From contig NZ_KB467824.1 of the NCBI RefSeq assembly GCF_000344615.1, forward strand, positions 847,658-911,657: a stretch of 64,000 bases of DNA. Reading direction: 5' to 3'. How positions within the stretch are numbered: the first letter of the stretch is position 1; each line of letters starts with the position of its first letter. This document shows positions 1 to 10,481 of this stretch, piece by piece. The stretch is from Janthinobacterium sp. CG3 (lineage in GTDB: Bacteria > Pseudomonadota > Gammaproteobacteria > Burkholderiales > Burkholderiaceae_D). The notes beneath the pieces were generated by a model, which did not search any database, had not been told where the DNA came from, and saw only the letters and a list, made by a program, of their open reading frames with translations. The translations under genes were made by a program, and so were the position numbers.

Positions 1-471
1 GAAGTGGCGAAAATGCACGCCAACAACATCCGCCTGAAGGTGGTCGGCGACCTGTCGCGCTTCAACGACAAGCTGCGCGGCATGATCGCCAACGCCGAGC
101 GCAAGACCGCCAACAACAGCCGCCTGACCGTGACCATTTGCGCCAACTATGGCGGACGCTGGGATATCATGCAGGCGGTCAACAAAATGGCGGCCGCGCG
201 CCCCGGCGCCTTGGACTTCACCGAAGAGCAACTGGCGCCGCACCTGGCGATGGCCTACGCGCCCGAGCCCGACCTGTTCATCCGCACCGGCGGCGAGCAA
301 CGCGTCTCCAACTTCCTGCTGTGGCAGCTCGCCTACACCGAACTGTACTTCACCGACACCTACTGGCCCGATTTCGACAACGCCAGCCTGGACGCGGCCA
401 TCGCCTCCTACCAGCAACGGGAGCGGCGCTTCGGCCGCACCGGCGCGCAACTGGCGGAAAAGACAAACTGA
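1..471 (+). CDS. uppS: Isoprenyl (undecaprenyl) diphosphate synthase, C-terminal part
   Basis: This cis-prenyltransferase condenses isopentenyl diphosphate units onto farnesyl diphosphate. The product is undecaprenyl diphosphate, the lipid carrier for peptidoglycan and O-antigen. The gene enters from the left edge already in frame, so the start lies outside the window; the GTG at position 4 is internal. The family signature is visible as [19 protein letters not shown], followed by [12 protein letters not shown], which together form the conserved C-terminal substrate-binding block. The stop overlaps the cdsA start (TGATG at 469-473), so the two are translationally coupled. It is the usual first gene before cdsA-dxr-rseP-bamA in proteobacteria. 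Assignment is firm; only completeness is lacking. Confidence 0.95.
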   Translation, partial: EVAKMHANNIRLKVVGDLSRFNDKLRGMIANAERKTANNSRLTVTICANYGGRWDIMQAVNKMAAARPGALDFTEEQLAPHLAMAYAPEPDLFIRTGGEQRVSNFLLWQLAYTELYFTDTYWPDFDNASLDAAIASYQQRERRFGRTGAQLAEKTN

Positions 472-1304
472 TGCTGAAAACTCGGATTATCACCGCCGTC
501 GTCCTGCTGGCGGTCTTGCTGCCGGTTCTGTTCTTCAATTACTTCCCCGCCTTCGCGGCCACCGCGACGCTGTTCCTCGGCGCCGCCGTGTGGGAAAGCT
601 TGCGCCTGTTTAAAAACCGCTACGCGCTGCCGCTGGCGCTGGTCTGCGCCGGCGCCTTCGCCTACACCTTCCTGTACAGCGGCGTCGACGCCCAGCCGCA
701 GTTCTGGTTCGCGCTGTGCTGCGCCATCTGGCTGCTGCGCTTCGCGCCGGCGCTGGCGACCGGCCTGCCGCCGCCCGAGGGCGCCGGCAACACCATGCTC
801 AGCGTGGTCTACGCCATCGCCATCGTCGGCAGCTTCGTCGCCATCGTCGCGCTGATGCGCCACTCGGCGGCGTACCTGTTGTCGGTGATGGCGCTGGTGT
901 GGATCGCCGACGTCGGCGCCTACTTCTCCGGCAAGGCCTTCGGCAAGCGCAAGCTGGCGCCGTCGATTTCTCCCGGCAAGTCGTGGGAGGGCGCCATCGG
1001 CGGCGGCGTCGCCGTGCTGGCGCTGTCGACGCTGAGCGTGCTGTTGGCGCCGTCCGCGCCGGCGCTGGCCGACACCTTCGCGGTGCGCCTGCAGGCGGCC
1101 TTCGGCTGGCCGCAGGCGCTGTTGTTGCTGGTGCTGGTGGTGGCCGCCAGCGTCGTCGGCGACCTGTTTGAATCCATGCTCAAGCGCCGCGCCGGCATCA
1201 AGGACAGCAGCCATCTGCTGCCGGGCCACGGCGGCGTACTCGACCGCATCGACGCGCTGGTGCCGGTGCTGCCGCTGGCCGCGCTGCTCGGCGCCTGGCT
1301 GTGA
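471..1304 (+). CDS. cdsA: Phosphatidate cytidylyltransferase (CDP-diglyceride synthase)
   Basis: This integral membrane enzyme makes CDP-diacylglycerol from phosphatidate and CTP, the branch point of phospholipid synthesis. The 277-residue product has many hydrophobic segments, starting with a membrane helix in the first 25 residues. It ends with the CDP-diglyceride synthase signature ([13 protein letters not shown], then [13 protein letters not shown]), which contains the catalytic acidic and lysine residues. The ATG at 471 overlaps the uppS stop and gives the normal family length. A longer reading from 138 is antisense-like overlap and is rejected. It sits between uppS and dxr in a co-transcribed envelope operon. 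Confidence 0.95.
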   Translation: MLKTRIITAVVLLAVLLPVLFFNYFPAFAATATLFLGAAVWESLRLFKNRYALPLALVCAGAFAYTFLYSGVDAQPQFWFALCCAIWLLRFAPALATGLPPPEGAGNTMLSVVYAIAIVGSFVAIVALMRHSAAYLLSVMALVWIADVGAYFSGKAFGKRKLAPSISPGKSWEGAIGGGVAVLALSTLSVLLAPSAPALADTFAVRLQAAFGWPQALLLLVLVVAASVVGDLFESMLKRRAGIKDSSHLLPGHGGVLDRIDALVPVLPLAALLGAWL

Positions 1305-1315
1305 AGGACTACCCT

Positions 1316-2500
1316 ATGCAACGCATCACCATACTCGGCGCCACCGGCTCGATCGGCGTGTCCACGCTGGACGTGCTGGCGCGCCACCCGGAACGCTACA
1401 GCGTGTTCGCGCTGAGCGCCCACAGCAAGGTCGAGCAACTGGCCGGGCAGTGCGAACGCTTCCGCCCCGAGCGCGCCGTCGTCGGCAGCGCCGCCGCCGC
1501 CGCCCAGCTGAGCACCTTGCTGCGCGCCAAGGGTTTGAACACCGACGTCGACTACGGCGAGGCCGCCCTGTGCGCCATCGCCGCCGACAGCCGGGTCGAC
1601 GCCGTGATGGCCGCCATCGTCGGCGCCGCCGGCCTGGCGCCGACGCTGGCGGCGGCCCGCGCCGGCAAGAAGGTCTTGTTGGCCAACAAGGAGGCGCTGG
1701 TCATGTCGGGCCAGTTGTTCATCGACGCCGCGCACGCCAGCGGCGCCGTGCTACTACCCGTCGACAGCGAACACAACGCGATTTTCCAATGCCTGCCGCG
1801 CGGCTACGGGCGCAGCCCGGCCGACGCCGGCGTCGCCAAGATCCTGCTGACCGCCTCCGGCGGCCCGTTCCTGGCGCGCGCCGTCGACACGCTCGACGCG
1901 GTCACGCCCGAGCAGGCCTGCAAGCACCCGAACTGGGTGATGGGGCGCAAGATCTCGGTCGACTCGGCCACCATGATGAACAAGGGCCTCGAAGTGATCG
2001 AGGCGCACTGGTTGTTCGGCACCCCGGCGGCGCAGATCGAGGTATTGATCCACCCGCAAAGCGTGATCCATTCGATGGTCTCCTACGTCGACGGTTCGGT
2101 GCTGGCGCAACTGGGCAACCCGGACATGCGCACGCCGATCGCCCACGCGCTGGCCTATCCCGAGCGGATCGCCTCCGGCGTGGCCCAGCTCGACCTGGCG
2201 CAGATGGCCGCGCTGCAGTTCGAGCGCCCCGATTTGGCCCGCTTCCCCTGCCTGGCGCTGGCCTTCGAGGCGCTGCAAGCCGGCGGCACCGCGCCGGCGC
2301 TGCTGAACGCCGCCAACGAGGTGGCGGTGCAAGCCTTCCTCGACCTGCGCATCGGCTTTCGCCAGATCGACCAGGTGGTGCGCCACGTGATCGACAGCGT
2401 GGCGCACGGCGCCGCCTCGAGCATCGAGGCGGTGATGGCGCAGGACGCGCTGGCGCGCGGCGCCGCCGAGCGCTTCGTCGCGGCGCGGCCGGGCCGATGA
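1316..2500 (+). CDS. dxr: 1-deoxy-D-xylulose 5-phosphate reductoisomerase
   Basis: This enzyme carries out the first committed step of the MEP isoprenoid pathway: NADPH-dependent conversion of DXP to 2-C-methyl-D-erythritol 4-phosphate. The 394-residue cytosolic product starts with the nucleotide-binding GATGSIG loop. It has the metal and substrate site [11 protein letters not shown] and the flexible-loop/C-terminal motif [18 protein letters not shown] at 1301 overlaps the cdsA stop, but the ATG at 1316 is preceded by AAGGA at the right distance and matches the usual N-terminus ([12 protein letters not shown]), so it is preferred. It overlaps rseP by four bases (ATGA). It supplies isoprenoid precursors for the adjacent uppS product. 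Confidence 0.96.
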   Translation: MQRITILGATGSIGVSTLDVLARHPERYSVFALSAHSKVEQLAGQCERFRPERAVVGSAAAAAQLSTLLRAKGLNTDVDYGEAALCAIAADSRVDAVMAAIVGAAGLAPTLAAARAGKKVLLANKEALVMSGQLFIDAAHASGAVLLPVDSEHNAIFQCLPRGYGRSPADAGVAKILLTASGGPFLARAVDTLDAVTPEQACKHPNWVMGRKISVDSATMMNKGLEVIEAHWLFGTPAAQIEVLIHPQSVIHSMVSYVDGSVLAQLGNPDMRTPIAHALAYPERIASGVAQLDLAQMAALQFERPDLARFPCLALAFEALQAGGTAPALLNAANEVAVQAFLDLRIGFRQIDQVVRHVIDSVAHGAASSIEAVMAQDALARGAAERFVAARPGR

Positions 2501-3846
2501 ATTTCCTGCAAACGCTGCTGGCGTTCGCGGTCGCGCTGGGATCGCTGATCGTCATCCACGAGCTGGGCCACTATTGGGTGGCGCGCTGGTGCGGCGTCAA
2601 GGTGCTGCGCTTTTCGGTCGGCATGGGCAAGGTGGTCTGGTCGCGCCGTTTCGGCCCGGACCAGACCGAGTGGGCCATCTCGGCGCTGCCGCTGGGCGGT
2701 TACGTCAAAATGCTGGACGGGCGCGAGCAAGACCTGGGCGCGCTCTCCGAGCAGGATTTGCAGCGCGAATTCACCCGCCAGAACGTCTGGCGGCGCATCG
2801 CCATCGTCGCCGCCGGGCCGCTCGCCAATTTCCTGCTGGCCATCGCGCTGTTCGCCGGCCTGTATATGTACGGCATCGCCGAACCGGCCAGCCGGCTCGC
2901 CGCCGCCACCGCGCATAGCGCCGCCGAGGCGGCCGGCGTGCGCCGCGGCGACCTGGTCACCGCGGTCAACGGCGAAACGGTGGCCACCTGGCCGGAGTTG
3001 CGCTGGCAAGTGATCCAGGCGGCGCTCGACAAGCGCGACGCCCACCTGCAACTGGAGCGCCCGGGCCAGGGCCGCGTCAACGCGCTGCTGCCGGCGGCGG
3101 CGCTGGCCGCGCTCGACCTCGACGCCGACGTGCTCGGCCAGGCCGGCATCGCGCCGGCGCGCCCGGCGCCGGTGCTCGGCCGGGTGGTCGACGGCGGCGC
3201 CGCCCAACGCGCCGGGCTGCGCCCGGGCGACTTGATCCTCAGCGTCGACGGCCGGGCGGTGGCCGACGGCCTGGCCTTCGTCGAGCTGGTGCGCGCCGCG
3301 CCCGGCAAGACGCTGGCCGTGCGGCTGCGCCGCGCCGGCCAGGAACTCGATGTGGCGGTGACGCCGGACGCCGAGGCGGGCGCAGCTGTAACAGTTGGTA
3401 AGATCAAGGCCGAGGTCGCCCAGGCGCCGGATATGATCGTGGTGGCAGCGGCGCCGCTGGCGGCCACCGCCAAGGCGGTCGTCAAGGTCTGGGACACCAG
3501 CGCGCTGACCTTGAAAATGATGGGCAAGATGCTGACCGGGCAGGCCTCGTGGAAGAACCTCACCGGGCCGATCACGATCGCCGACTACGCCGGCCAGACC
3601 GCGCGCGTCGGCGCGGTCAGCTACCTGAGCTTCATCGCCTTCATCAGCATCAGTTTGGGCGTGATGAATTTGCTACCCATTCCGGTTTTAGATGGGGGGC
3701 TTTTGCTGTATTATTCGCTGGAAGTTTTGACCGGACGCCCGATCCCGGAGCGGGTTGGCGAGCTGGCCCAGCGCCTTGGCGTGGGTTTACTGCTGACCCT
3801 GATGGCGCTTGCCGTCTTCAATGACGTTGCGCGGCTGCTGACCTGA
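2497..3846 (+). CDS. rseP: RIP site-2 zinc metalloprotease RseP
   Basis: This inner-membrane S2P-family protease cleaves anti-sigma factors such as RseA, and remnant signal peptides, within the membrane. It links outer-membrane stress to the sigma-E response. The 449-residue product has the zinc-binding HELGH at residues 21-25 inside the first helix. Two PDZ regions occupy roughly residues 130-300, and the last-third motif [11 protein letters not shown] provides the third metal ligand. The ATG start overlaps dxr by four bases. It lies immediately upstream of bamA, whose assembly products the sigma-E pathway monitors. The region around residue 300 has normal PDZ composition and no frameshift. 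Confidence 0.95.
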   Translation: MNFLQTLLAFAVALGSLIVIHELGHYWVARWCGVKVLRFSVGMGKVVWSRRFGPDQTEWAISALPLGGYVKMLDGREQDLGALSEQDLQREFTRQNVWRRIAIVAAGPLANFLLAIALFAGLYMYGIAEPASRLAAATAHSAAEAAGVRRGDLVTAVNGETVATWPELRWQVIQAALDKRDAHLQLERPGQGRVNALLPAAALAALDLDADVLGQAGIAPARPAPVLGRVVDGGAAQRAGLRPGDLILSVDGRAVADGLAFVELVRAAPGKTLAVRLRRAGQELDVAVTPDAEAGAAVTVGKIKAEVAQAPDMIVVAAAPLAATAKAVVKVWDTSALTLKMMGKMLTGQASWKNLTGPITIADYAGQTARVGAVSYLSFIAFISISLGVMNLLPIPVLDGGLLLYYSLEVLTGRPIPERVGELAQRLGVGLLLTLMALAVFNDVARLLT

Positions 3847-3915
3847 CCGTCGGCGCCGTTCCCACAGGCATTCTTTTGTGCGTGTTGTCCAATGATTTAC
3901 CCATTGATTTAGCCA

Positions 3916-6252
3916 ATGAAATTACACTCTGATCGTTTCGCCTCGCCTTCCTTTCGTCTCAGCCTGATCGGCGCCGCCGTGCTGGCCTTCTGCTCCGGCC
4001 AGGCCCTGGCCGTGGCGCCGTTCACCGTCAAGGACATCCGCGTCGAGGGCATCCAGCGCACCGAGGCGGGCACCGTCTTCAGTTACCTGCCGGTGCGCGT
4101 CGGCGAGAGCTTCGACGACGAGAAGAGTATCGCCGCCATCAAGGCGCTGTACGCCACCGGTTTCTTCAAGGACGTGCGCCTGGAAGCCGACGGCGACGTG
4201 CTGGTGGTGCTGGTGGAGGAACGCCCGGCCATCGCCAGCGTCGAGTTCACCGGCTCGAAGGAATTTGAAAAAGACATCCTGGTCAAGGCGCTCAAGGAAA
4301 TCGGCGTCGGCGAGGCGAAGATTTTCGACAAGGCCTCGGTCGACCGCGCCGAGCAGGAACTCAAGCGCCAGTACCTGTCGCACGGCCTGTACGGCGTGAA
4401 GATCACCACCACCGTCACGCCGATCGAGCGCAACCGCGTCAACGTGGTGTTCGCCATCGACGAGGGCGAGGTCGCGCGCATCAAGCAGATCAGCATCGTC
4501 GGCAACAAGGCCTTCTCCGACAAGGAGCTGCGCGACCAGCTGGCCTTGAACACCGGCGGCTGGTTCAGCTGGTACACCAAGGCCGACCAGTATTCGAAGA
4601 CCAAGTTGAGCGGCGACATCGAGTCGCTCAAGTCCTACTACCTGAACCGCGGCTACATCGAGATGCAGGTCGATTCGACCCAGGTCTCGATCACCCCCGA
4701 CAAGAAGGACATCTACATCACGATCAACGTCACCGAGGGCGAGAAGTACAGCATCGGCGACACCAAGTTCGAGGGTGAAATGTTCGGCCGCGAGGAGGAG
4801 TTGAAGTCGCTGCTGCTGCTCAAGAAGGGCGCCGTGTACTCGGGCGAGCTGCTGACGGCCAGCAACAAGCGCATCTCCGACCGCCTCGGCACCTTCGGCT
4901 ACGCCTTCGCCAACGTCAACGCCAACCCGGAGATCAACCGCGACAAGCGCGAAGTGTCGTTCACCTTCTTCGTCGACCCGGGCAAGCGCGTCTACGTGCG
5001 GCGCATGAACATCGCCGGCAACAGCACCACGCGCGACGAGGTGATCCGCCGCGAATTCCGCCAGTTCGAGTCGTCCTGGTACGACAGCAACAAGATCAAG
5101 CTCTCGCGCGACCGCGTCGACCGCCTCGGCTACTTCAAGGACGTCACCATCGACACCCCGGAGGCGCAGGGCACCAACGACCAGGTCGACGTCAACCTGA
5201 CCGTCGTCGAAAAACCGACCGGCAACTTCCTGATCGGCGGCGCCTTCTCGCAGTCGGAGAAGTTCACGCTGTCGGCGGCCATTTCGCAGGCCAACTTCGC
5301 CGGTAGCGGCAACACCGTCGGGCTGGAGATCAACACCAGCCACTACAGCCGCACCATCGCGTTTTCGCAGACCAACCCGTACTTCACCGACGACGGCGTC
5401 TCGCGCCGCTTCGAGGTGTACCTGCGCACGACCATCCCGCCGGCCGTCAACATCGGCAGCTACAAGGTCAAGCAGCAGGGCGCCAAGATCGAGTTCGGCG
5501 TGCCGTTCTCGGAAAGCGACACCATCTTCTTCGGCGCCGGCGTCGAGAAGACGCGCATTGAAACCGATACCACCAGCCCGGTGCGCTTCAAGAACTACGT
5601 GCGCGACAACGGCGGCCCGGCCGACGGCATCGGCAGCGCCGCCACCAACGCGGTGCCGCTGACGGCGTCGTGGCAGCGCGACAGCCGCGACAGCGCGCTG
5701 ACGCCGTCGATCGGCCGCTACCAGCGGGTCAACCTGGAAATCGACCTGATCGGCAACCAGAAGTATTACCGCGCCATTTACGACCACCAATACTTCCGGC
5801 CGCTGTTCCGCAGCGTGACGCTGGCGCTGCGCGGCGAGTTCGACTACGGCCACGGCATCGGCGGCAACGCCTTCCCGGTGTTCAAGAACTTCTACGGCGG
5901 CGGCATCGGTTCCGTGCGCGGCTACCAGAGCAGCTCGTTGGGCGCGGCCGACCCGAGCACCAACGACGCCCTCGGCGGCGCCGCGCGCCTGATCGGCAAC
6001 GTCGAGCTGCAAATGCCGTTCCCCGGCTCCGGCTCGGACCGCAGCCTGCGCTGGTTCGCCTTCGTCGACGGCGGCCAGGTCTACCAGGAGGGCGCCAAAC
6101 TGCGCGCCTCGGAATTGCGCTATGCTGCCGGTTTGGGCATCAGCTGGATTTCGCCGGTCGGCCCGCTGAAACTCAGCTACGGGCTGCCGCTGAACGAGAA
6201 GCCGGGCGACCGTATCGAGCGCTTCCAGTTCCAGATGGGCACCGGTTTCTGA
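3916..6252 (+). CDS. bamA: Outer membrane protein assembly factor BamA
   Basis: This is the central subunit of the BAM complex, which folds and inserts beta-barrel proteins into the outer membrane. The 778-residue precursor has a signal peptide ending near GQALA. Five POTRA domains follow (about residues 33-430), then a 16-strand Omp85 barrel with the VRGY motif in loop 6 (IGSVRGYQSSS). The C-terminal strand ends in phenylalanine (QMGTGF), as outer-membrane proteins usually do. Length and architecture are standard. A 69-bp gap separates it from rseP and it is followed 44 bp later by skp, its periplasmic chaperone. The long antisense ORF across the whole gene is a GC-skew shadow. Confidence 0.97.
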   Translation: MKLHSDRFASPSFRLSLIGAAVLAFCSGQALAVAPFTVKDIRVEGIQRTEAGTVFSYLPVRVGESFDDEKSIAAIKALYATGFFKDVRLEADGDVLVVLVEERPAIASVEFTGSKEFEKDILVKALKEIGVGEAKIFDKASVDRAEQELKRQYLSHGLYGVKITTTVTPIERNRVNVVFAIDEGEVARIKQISIVGNKAFSDKELRDQLALNTGGWFSWYTKADQYSKTKLSGDIESLKSYYLNRGYIEMQVDSTQVSITPDKKDIYITINVTEGEKYSIGDTKFEGEMFGREEELKSLLLLKKGAVYSGELLTASNKRISDRLGTFGYAFANVNANPEINRDKREVSFTFFVDPGKRVYVRRMNIAGNSTTRDEVIRREFRQFESSWYDSNKIKLSRDRVDRLGYFKDVTIDTPEAQGTNDQVDVNLTVVEKPTGNFLIGGAFSQSEKFTLSAAISQANFAGSGNTVGLEINTSHYSRTIAFSQTNPYFTDDGVSRRFEVYLRTTIPPAVNIGSYKVKQQGAKIEFGVPFSESDTIFFGAGVEKTRIETDTTSPVRFKNYVRDNGGPADGIGSAATNAVPLTASWQRDSRDSALTPSIGRYQRVNLEIDLIGNQKYYRAIYDHQYFRPLFRSVTLALRGEFDYGHGIGGNAFPVFKNFYGGGIGSVRGYQSSSLGAADPSTNDALGGAARLIGNVELQMPFPGSGSDRSLRWFAFVDGGQVYQEGAKLRASELRYAAGLGISWISPVGPLKLSYGLPLNEKPGDRIERFQFQMGTGF

Positions 6253-6296
6253 CCGGCGGCCTTGAGCATTCATTATTTTGACCACGGAGAATCAAG

Positions 6297-6815
6297 TTGA
6301 AGACCGCATCCGCTAACCTGCCGAAGTATCTTGCCGCGCTCGCATTGTGCTGGTGTTCGATGGCGCCGGTGCAGGCGCAGGCCCAGGATTCGAAGATCGC
6401 CTGGGTCAGCACCGAGCGCATTTACAACGAGTCGAAACTGGCCAAGCTGGCCGGCGAGAAGCTGGCCGAGGAGTTCAAGGCGCGCGAGAAGGCGGTGCAG
6501 GAACTGGCCGCGCGCTTCAAGACCGCCAGCGACAAGCTGGAGAAGGAGCTGCCGGGCTTGAACGAGGCCGACCGCGCCAAGCGCCAGCGCGAATATTTCG
6601 AGCTGGACAAGGAACTGCAGCGCCGCCAGCGCGAATTCCGCGAAGATTTGAACCAGCGCACCAACGAGGAGCGCGGCGCCATCGCCGAGAAGGCCAACAC
6701 CATCATCCAGCAGATGGCGCGCGTCGAAGGCTACGACGTGGTGCTGCAGGAGGCGCTGTGGGCCAACCCGCGCATCGACATCACCGACCGCGTGCTCAAG
6801 GCGCTCGACAAGTAA
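6297..6815 (+). CDS. skp: OmpH/Skp family periplasmic chaperone
   Basis: This trimeric periplasmic chaperone holds unfolded outer-membrane proteins for BamA. The 172-residue precursor has a signal peptide (about residues 1-28, ending QAQAQ). A mature domain then starts DSKIAWVSTERIYNES, which is typical OmpH. A long charged coiled-coil region (about residues 50-140) is rich in K, E, R and Q and forms the tentacles. The start is TTG at 6297, preceded by a good ribosome site (CGGAGAA); no in-frame ATG would keep the signal peptide. It is the usual gene between bamA and lpxD. Confidence 0.93.
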   Translation: MKTASANLPKYLAALALCWCSMAPVQAQAQDSKIAWVSTERIYNESKLAKLAGEKLAEEFKAREKAVQELAARFKTASDKLEKELPGLNEADRAKRQREYFELDKELQRRQREFREDLNQRTNEERGAIAEKANTIIQQMARVEGYDVVLQEALWANPRIDITDRVLKALDK

Positions 6816-6944
6816 CCGTATCAACCGGACCGGCGCCAACGCCAGCGGCGCCAGCACGGGCTCGGGCTCGGGCCCGCGGGGTCCGAGCCCGGCCGCGCCG
6901 CCGGCTCGGCTTGGCCCCGGTAACACAACAAGATAGGATACACT

Positions 6945-8003
6945 ATGAGCGCAACTCGACTGGGTGAATTGGTCGAACGCTTCGGCGGGCAATTGCACGG
7001 CGACCCGAACCTGGCGGTCAGCGGTATCGCGCCGCTGGCCGAGGCCGGCGCCGCGCACATCAGCTTCCTCAGCAACAGCAAACTGCGCGCCCAGGCGGCG
7101 CAAAGCCAGGCCGCCGCGCTGATCCTGTCGGCCGCCGACGACGCCGTCGTCGCGCCCGGTTACGCCGGCGCGCGCATCGTCACCGCCAACCCCTACGCGT
7201 ATTTCGCCCGCGCCGCGCAGTATTTCGAGTCGCTCGGCGCCTTCGTGCCGGCGCCCGGCATCGACCCCAGCGCCAGCGTCGCGCCCGGCGCTTCGGTGGA
7301 CGCCAGCGCCCATGTCGGCCCGCACGTGACCATCGCCGCCGGCGCCAGCGTCGGCCCCGGCTGCGTCATCGACGCCGGCTGCGTGATCGGCCGCGACGCC
7401 GTCATCGGCGCCGGCACCCACCTGTTCGCCAACGTGACGTTCCACGCCCGCTGCCAGATCGGCGCGCGCGGCATCATCCACTCCGGCGCCGTCATCGGCA
7501 CCGACGGCTTCGGCTTCGCCAACGAGGGCGGCGTGTATATCAAAATCCCGCAGACCGGCCGCGTGATGATCGGCGACGACGTCGACATCGGCGCCAACAC
7601 CACCATCGACCGCGGCGCGCTGGCCGACACCGTGATCGAGGACGGCGTCAAGCTCGACAACCAGATCCAGATCGGCCACAACTGCCGCATCGGCGCCCAC
7701 ACGGCCATGGCCGGCTGCGTCGGCGTGGCCGGCAGCGCCGTCATCGGCAAGTACTGCACCTTCGGCGGCGCCGCGATGGTGCTGGGCCACCTCACCATCG
7801 TCGACCGGGTCCACGTCGGCTCCGGCAGCATGGTGTCGCGCTCGATCCTCGAAGCGGGCCAGTACACCGGCTTCTACCCGTTGGCCAAGAACGCCGACTG
7901 GGAAAAAAGCGCCGCCATCGTGCGCAACCTGTCCGGCATGCGCGATAAAATCCGGGCAATGGAAAAAACCATCAAAACACTGACGAATCAAGAGCAAAAA
8001 TGA
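6945..8003 (+). CDS. lpxD: UDP-3-O-(3-hydroxyacyl)glucosamine N-acyltransferase
   Basis: Third step of lipid A synthesis: transfer of a 3-hydroxyacyl chain from ACP to the 2-amino group of UDP-3-O-acyl-glucosamine. The 352-residue product has an N-terminal uridine-binding domain (to about residue 100). Many left-handed beta-helix hexapeptide repeats follow, of the type [IV]GxxxxI, e.g. [18 protein letters not shown]. The catalytic region has [11 protein letters not shown] and [12 protein letters not shown] helical tail (residues 320-352) closes the trimer. It is 129 bp downstream of skp; the gap is GC-rich and holds no clear terminator. It overlaps fabZ by four bases. Confidence 0.95.
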   Translation: MSATRLGELVERFGGQLHGDPNLAVSGIAPLAEAGAAHISFLSNSKLRAQAAQSQAAALILSAADDAVVAPGYAGARIVTANPYAYFARAAQYFESLGAFVPAPGIDPSASVAPGASVDASAHVGPHVTIAAGASVGPGCVIDAGCVIGRDAVIGAGTHLFANVTFHARCQIGARGIIHSGAVIGTDGFGFANEGGVYIKIPQTGRVMIGDDVDIGANTTIDRGALADTVIEDGVKLDNQIQIGHNCRIGAHTAMAGCVGVAGSAVIGKYCTFGGAAMVLGHLTIVDRVHVGSGSMVSRSILEAGQYTGFYPLAKNADWEKSAAIVRNLSGMRDKIRAMEKTIKTLTNQEQK

Positions 8004-8494
8004 CCACCACCACAGAACGCACGAAAAAAACCCTCGACATCCACCAGATCAAACAGTATCTGCCGCACCGCTATCCGATGCTGCTGGTCGACCGCGTGCT
8101 GGACTGGGAATCGGGCAAGACCATCACGGCGATCAAGAACGTCACCGTCAACGAGGAGTTCTTCAACGGCCACTTCCCGCACAAGCCGGTGATGCCGGGC
8201 GTGCTGATGATCGAGGCGATGGCGCAGACCGCGGCGATCCTGTCGTTCCTGACGATGGACATCAAGCCGGACGAGAATTCGGTGGTCTACTTCGTCGGCA
8301 TCGACAACGCCCGCTTCAAGCGCCCGGTCGAGCCGGGCGACCAGTTGAAGATGGACGTCGAGATCGTGCGCGTCTCGCGCGGCATCTGGAAATACAAGGC
8401 GGTCGGCAGCGTCGACGGCAAAGTCGCGGTGGAAGCGGATTTGATGTGCACCATCCGCAGCGCCAGCGACGCGAGCCAGCCAGCGGGGCAGTGA
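8000..8494 (+). CDS. fabZ: 3-hydroxyacyl-ACP dehydratase FabZ
   Basis: This hot-dog-fold dehydratase converts 3-hydroxyacyl-ACP to trans-2-enoyl-ACP. It competes with LpxA for 3-hydroxyacyl-ACP, which is why the genes are linked. The 164-residue product contains the active-site block [20 protein letters not shown] with the catalytic His and Glu. It also has [20 protein letters not shown] and the terminal W-K-Y-K-A-V-G-S strand. The ATG at 8000 overlaps the lpxD stop (ATGA). It is two bases from lpxA, consistent with one operon. Confidence 0.95.
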   Translation: MTTTTERTKKTLDIHQIKQYLPHRYPMLLVDRVLDWESGKTITAIKNVTVNEEFFNGHFPHKPVMPGVLMIEAMAQTAAILSFLTMDIKPDENSVVYFVGIDNARFKRPVEPGDQLKMDVEIVRVSRGIWKYKAVGSVDGKVAVEADLMCTIRSASDASQPAGQ

Positions 8495-8495
8495 C

Positions 8496-9284
8496 ATGAC
8501 GGCGATCCATCCTAGCGCAGTGGTCGACCCGAAGGCGCAGCTCGACAGCTCGGTCGAGGTCGGACCGTACTCGGTCATCGGCCCGCACGTGCGCATCGGC
8601 GCCAACACCAAGGTCGGACCGCACGTCGTCATCGAAGGCCACACCACGATCGGCAGCGACAACCAGTTCTTCCAGTTCTCGTCGATCGGCGCCGCGCCGC
8701 AGGACAAGAAATGGTCCGGCGAGCCGACCCGCCTGGAAATCGGCGACCGCAACACCATCCGCGAATTCTGCACCTTCAACACCGGCACCGTGCAGGACGC
8801 CGGCGTGACGCGGCTGGGCAACGACAACTGGATCTCGGCCTACGTCCACCTGGCGCACGACTGCCAGGTCGGCAGCAACACGATCTTCTCGAACAACGCC
8901 CAGCTGGCCGGCCACGTCAAGATCGGCGACTGGGTGATCCTGTCGGGCTTCGCCAACGTGCACCAGTTCTGCCAGATCGGCGAGCACGCCTTCGTCGGCA
9001 TGAGCACCAGCCTGACCCAGGACGTGCCGCCCTACGTGCTGTTGTCGGGCAATCCGGCGGCGGCCCACGGCGTCAACATCGAGGGTTTGAAACGCCGCGG
9101 TTTCACCCGTGCGCAGATCGACGGCATCCGCGCCGCCTACAAGCTGATCTACCGCTCCAACCTGACGCTGGAAGAGGCCAAGGCGGCCTTGTTCGAAGAG
9201 GAGATGGCCAACCCCGAGGCGGCCGAACAAATCCGAGCGATGCGCGAGTTCCTCAACGGTGCGACCCGTGGCATCGTCCGCTGA
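8496..9284 (+). CDS. lpxA: UDP-N-acetylglucosamine O-acyltransferase
   Basis: First step of lipid A synthesis: it acylates the 3-OH of UDP-GlcNAc from 3-hydroxyacyl-ACP. The 262-residue product opens with IHPSAVVDPKAQLDSSVEVGPYSVIG and continues in hexapeptide repeats forming a left-handed beta-helix. The catalytic histidine lies in VHLAHDCQVGSNTI, and FANVHQFCQIGEHAFVGM is the conserved acyl-chain region. A C-terminal helical bundle follows GLKRRGFTRAQIDGIRAAYK. Length is normal for the family. Its end overlaps the proposed lpxB start. Confidence 0.95.
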   Translation: MTAIHPSAVVDPKAQLDSSVEVGPYSVIGPHVRIGANTKVGPHVVIEGHTTIGSDNQFFQFSSIGAAPQDKKWSGEPTRLEIGDRNTIREFCTFNTGTVQDAGVTRLGNDNWISAYVHLAHDCQVGSNTIFSNNAQLAGHVKIGDWVILSGFANVHQFCQIGEHAFVGMSTSLTQDVPPYVLLSGNPAAAHGVNIEGLKRRGFTRAQIDGIRAAYKLIYRSNLTLEEAKAALFEEEMANPEAAEQIRAMREFLNGATRGIVR

Positions 9285-10452
9285 CCTGTCGGTGGCGCTG
9301 GTCGCCGGCGAGGCCTCGGGCGACCTGCTGGCCGCCAGCCTGCTGTCGGGCCTGCGGCCGCTGCTGCCGCGGGCGCGCTTCCACGGCATCGGCGGGCCGC
9401 ACATGGCGCGGCACGGCTTCGAGTCGCACTGGCCGCTGGAAAGCCTGACCGTGCGCGGCCTGTTCGAGGTGATTCCGCGCTACCGCGGCATCAAGCGCAT
9501 CCAGAACGAGTTGCGCGACCAGTTGCTGGCCGAGCGGCCGGCGGTCTTCATCGGCGCCGACTACCCGGGCTTCAACCTGGGCCTGGAGATGCAATTGAAG
9601 GCGGCCGGCATCCCCACCGTGCACTACATCGGGCCGCAGATTTGGGCCTGGCGCGGCGGCCGCATCAAGAAAATCGTCAAGGCGGTCTCGCACATGCTGG
9701 TGATCTTCCCCTTCGAGGAGGAGATCTACCGCCAGGCCGGCGTGCCGGTCACCTACGTCGGCCACCCGCTGGCGGAGATGATCCCGCTGCAGCCGGACGA
9801 GGCGGCCGCGCGCGCGCTGCTCGGCCTGCCGGCGGACGCCAACGTCGTCACGCTGATGCCGGGCAGCCGCATGGGCGAGCTGAAACACAACGTGGCGGCC
9901 TTCGTCGGCGCCGCCAAACTGCTGCTGCGGCGCGACCATTCGCTGCGCTTCGTGGCGCCGATGGCGGGCGAGAAGCAGCGCCAGTACTTCCTCGAACTGG
10001 TGGCGCAGGCCGGCCTGCAGGACGTCGAGATCCTGCTCACGGACGGCCAGTCGCACACCGCGATCGCCGCCGCCGACGCGGTGCTGGTCGCTTCCGGCAC
10101 GGCCTCGCTGGAGGTGGCGCTGTTCAAGAAACCGATGGTGATCGCCTACAAAATGATGCGCGCCTCGTGGGAAATCATGCGCCACATGGGCTACCAGCCG
10201 TGGATCGGCCTGCCGAACATCCTGGCGCGCGAATTCCTGGTGCCGGAACTGCTGCAACACGCCGCCAGCCCGGAAGCGCTGGCCGAGGCCATGTGGCAGC
10301 AACTGAGCGACGTGCCGGGCCGCCTGCGCCTGGTGCAGCGCTTCACCGACATGCACCAAAGCCTGCTGCGCGACAGCGCGCGGGAGAGCGCGGCGGCGGT
10401 CATGCAAGTGATCGCCTCGTCCTCCTCGTCGGCATCCTCCACCCGCCTGTAG
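9259..10452 (+). CDS. lpxB: Lipid-A-disaccharide synthase
   Basis: This GT19-family glycosyltransferase joins lipid X and UDP-2,3-diacylglucosamine into the beta-1,6-linked lipid A disaccharide at the inner membrane face. The sequence has the N-terminal VALVAGEASGDLLAA motif, then FIGADYPGFNLGLE, GPQIWAWRGGRIKKI, LMPGSRMGELKHN and VLVASGTASLEVAL, all family hallmarks. The start is uncertain: GTG codons occur at 9259, 9268 and 9292, all in frame and without a clear ribosome site, so it probably relies on coupling to lpxA (26-bp overlap if 9259 is used). Up to 397 residues, normal for LpxB. Confidence 0.93.
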   Translation: MRPVASSADLSVALVAGEASGDLLAASLLSGLRPLLPRARFHGIGGPHMARHGFESHWPLESLTVRGLFEVIPRYRGIKRIQNELRDQLLAERPAVFIGADYPGFNLGLEMQLKAAGIPTVHYIGPQIWAWRGGRIKKIVKAVSHMLVIFPFEEEIYRQAGVPVTYVGHPLAEMIPLQPDEAAARALLGLPADANVVTLMPGSRMGELKHNVAAFVGAAKLLLRRDHSLRFVAPMAGEKQRQYFLELVAQAGLQDVEILLTDGQSHTAIAAADAVLVASGTASLEVALFKKPMVIAYKMMRASWEIMRHMGYQPWIGLPNILAREFLVPELLQHAASPEALAEAMWQQLSDVPGRLRLVQRFTDMHQSLLRDSARESAAAVMQVIASSSSSASSTRL

Positions 10453-10481
10453 TTGTACGGCATGACGCAATAAAGGCGTAA

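Noticed and set aside
3922-6285. 787-codon antisense ORF across bamA
   Set aside because: The bamA reading has all family motifs; the antisense product is low-complexity and reflects GC-rich third positions.
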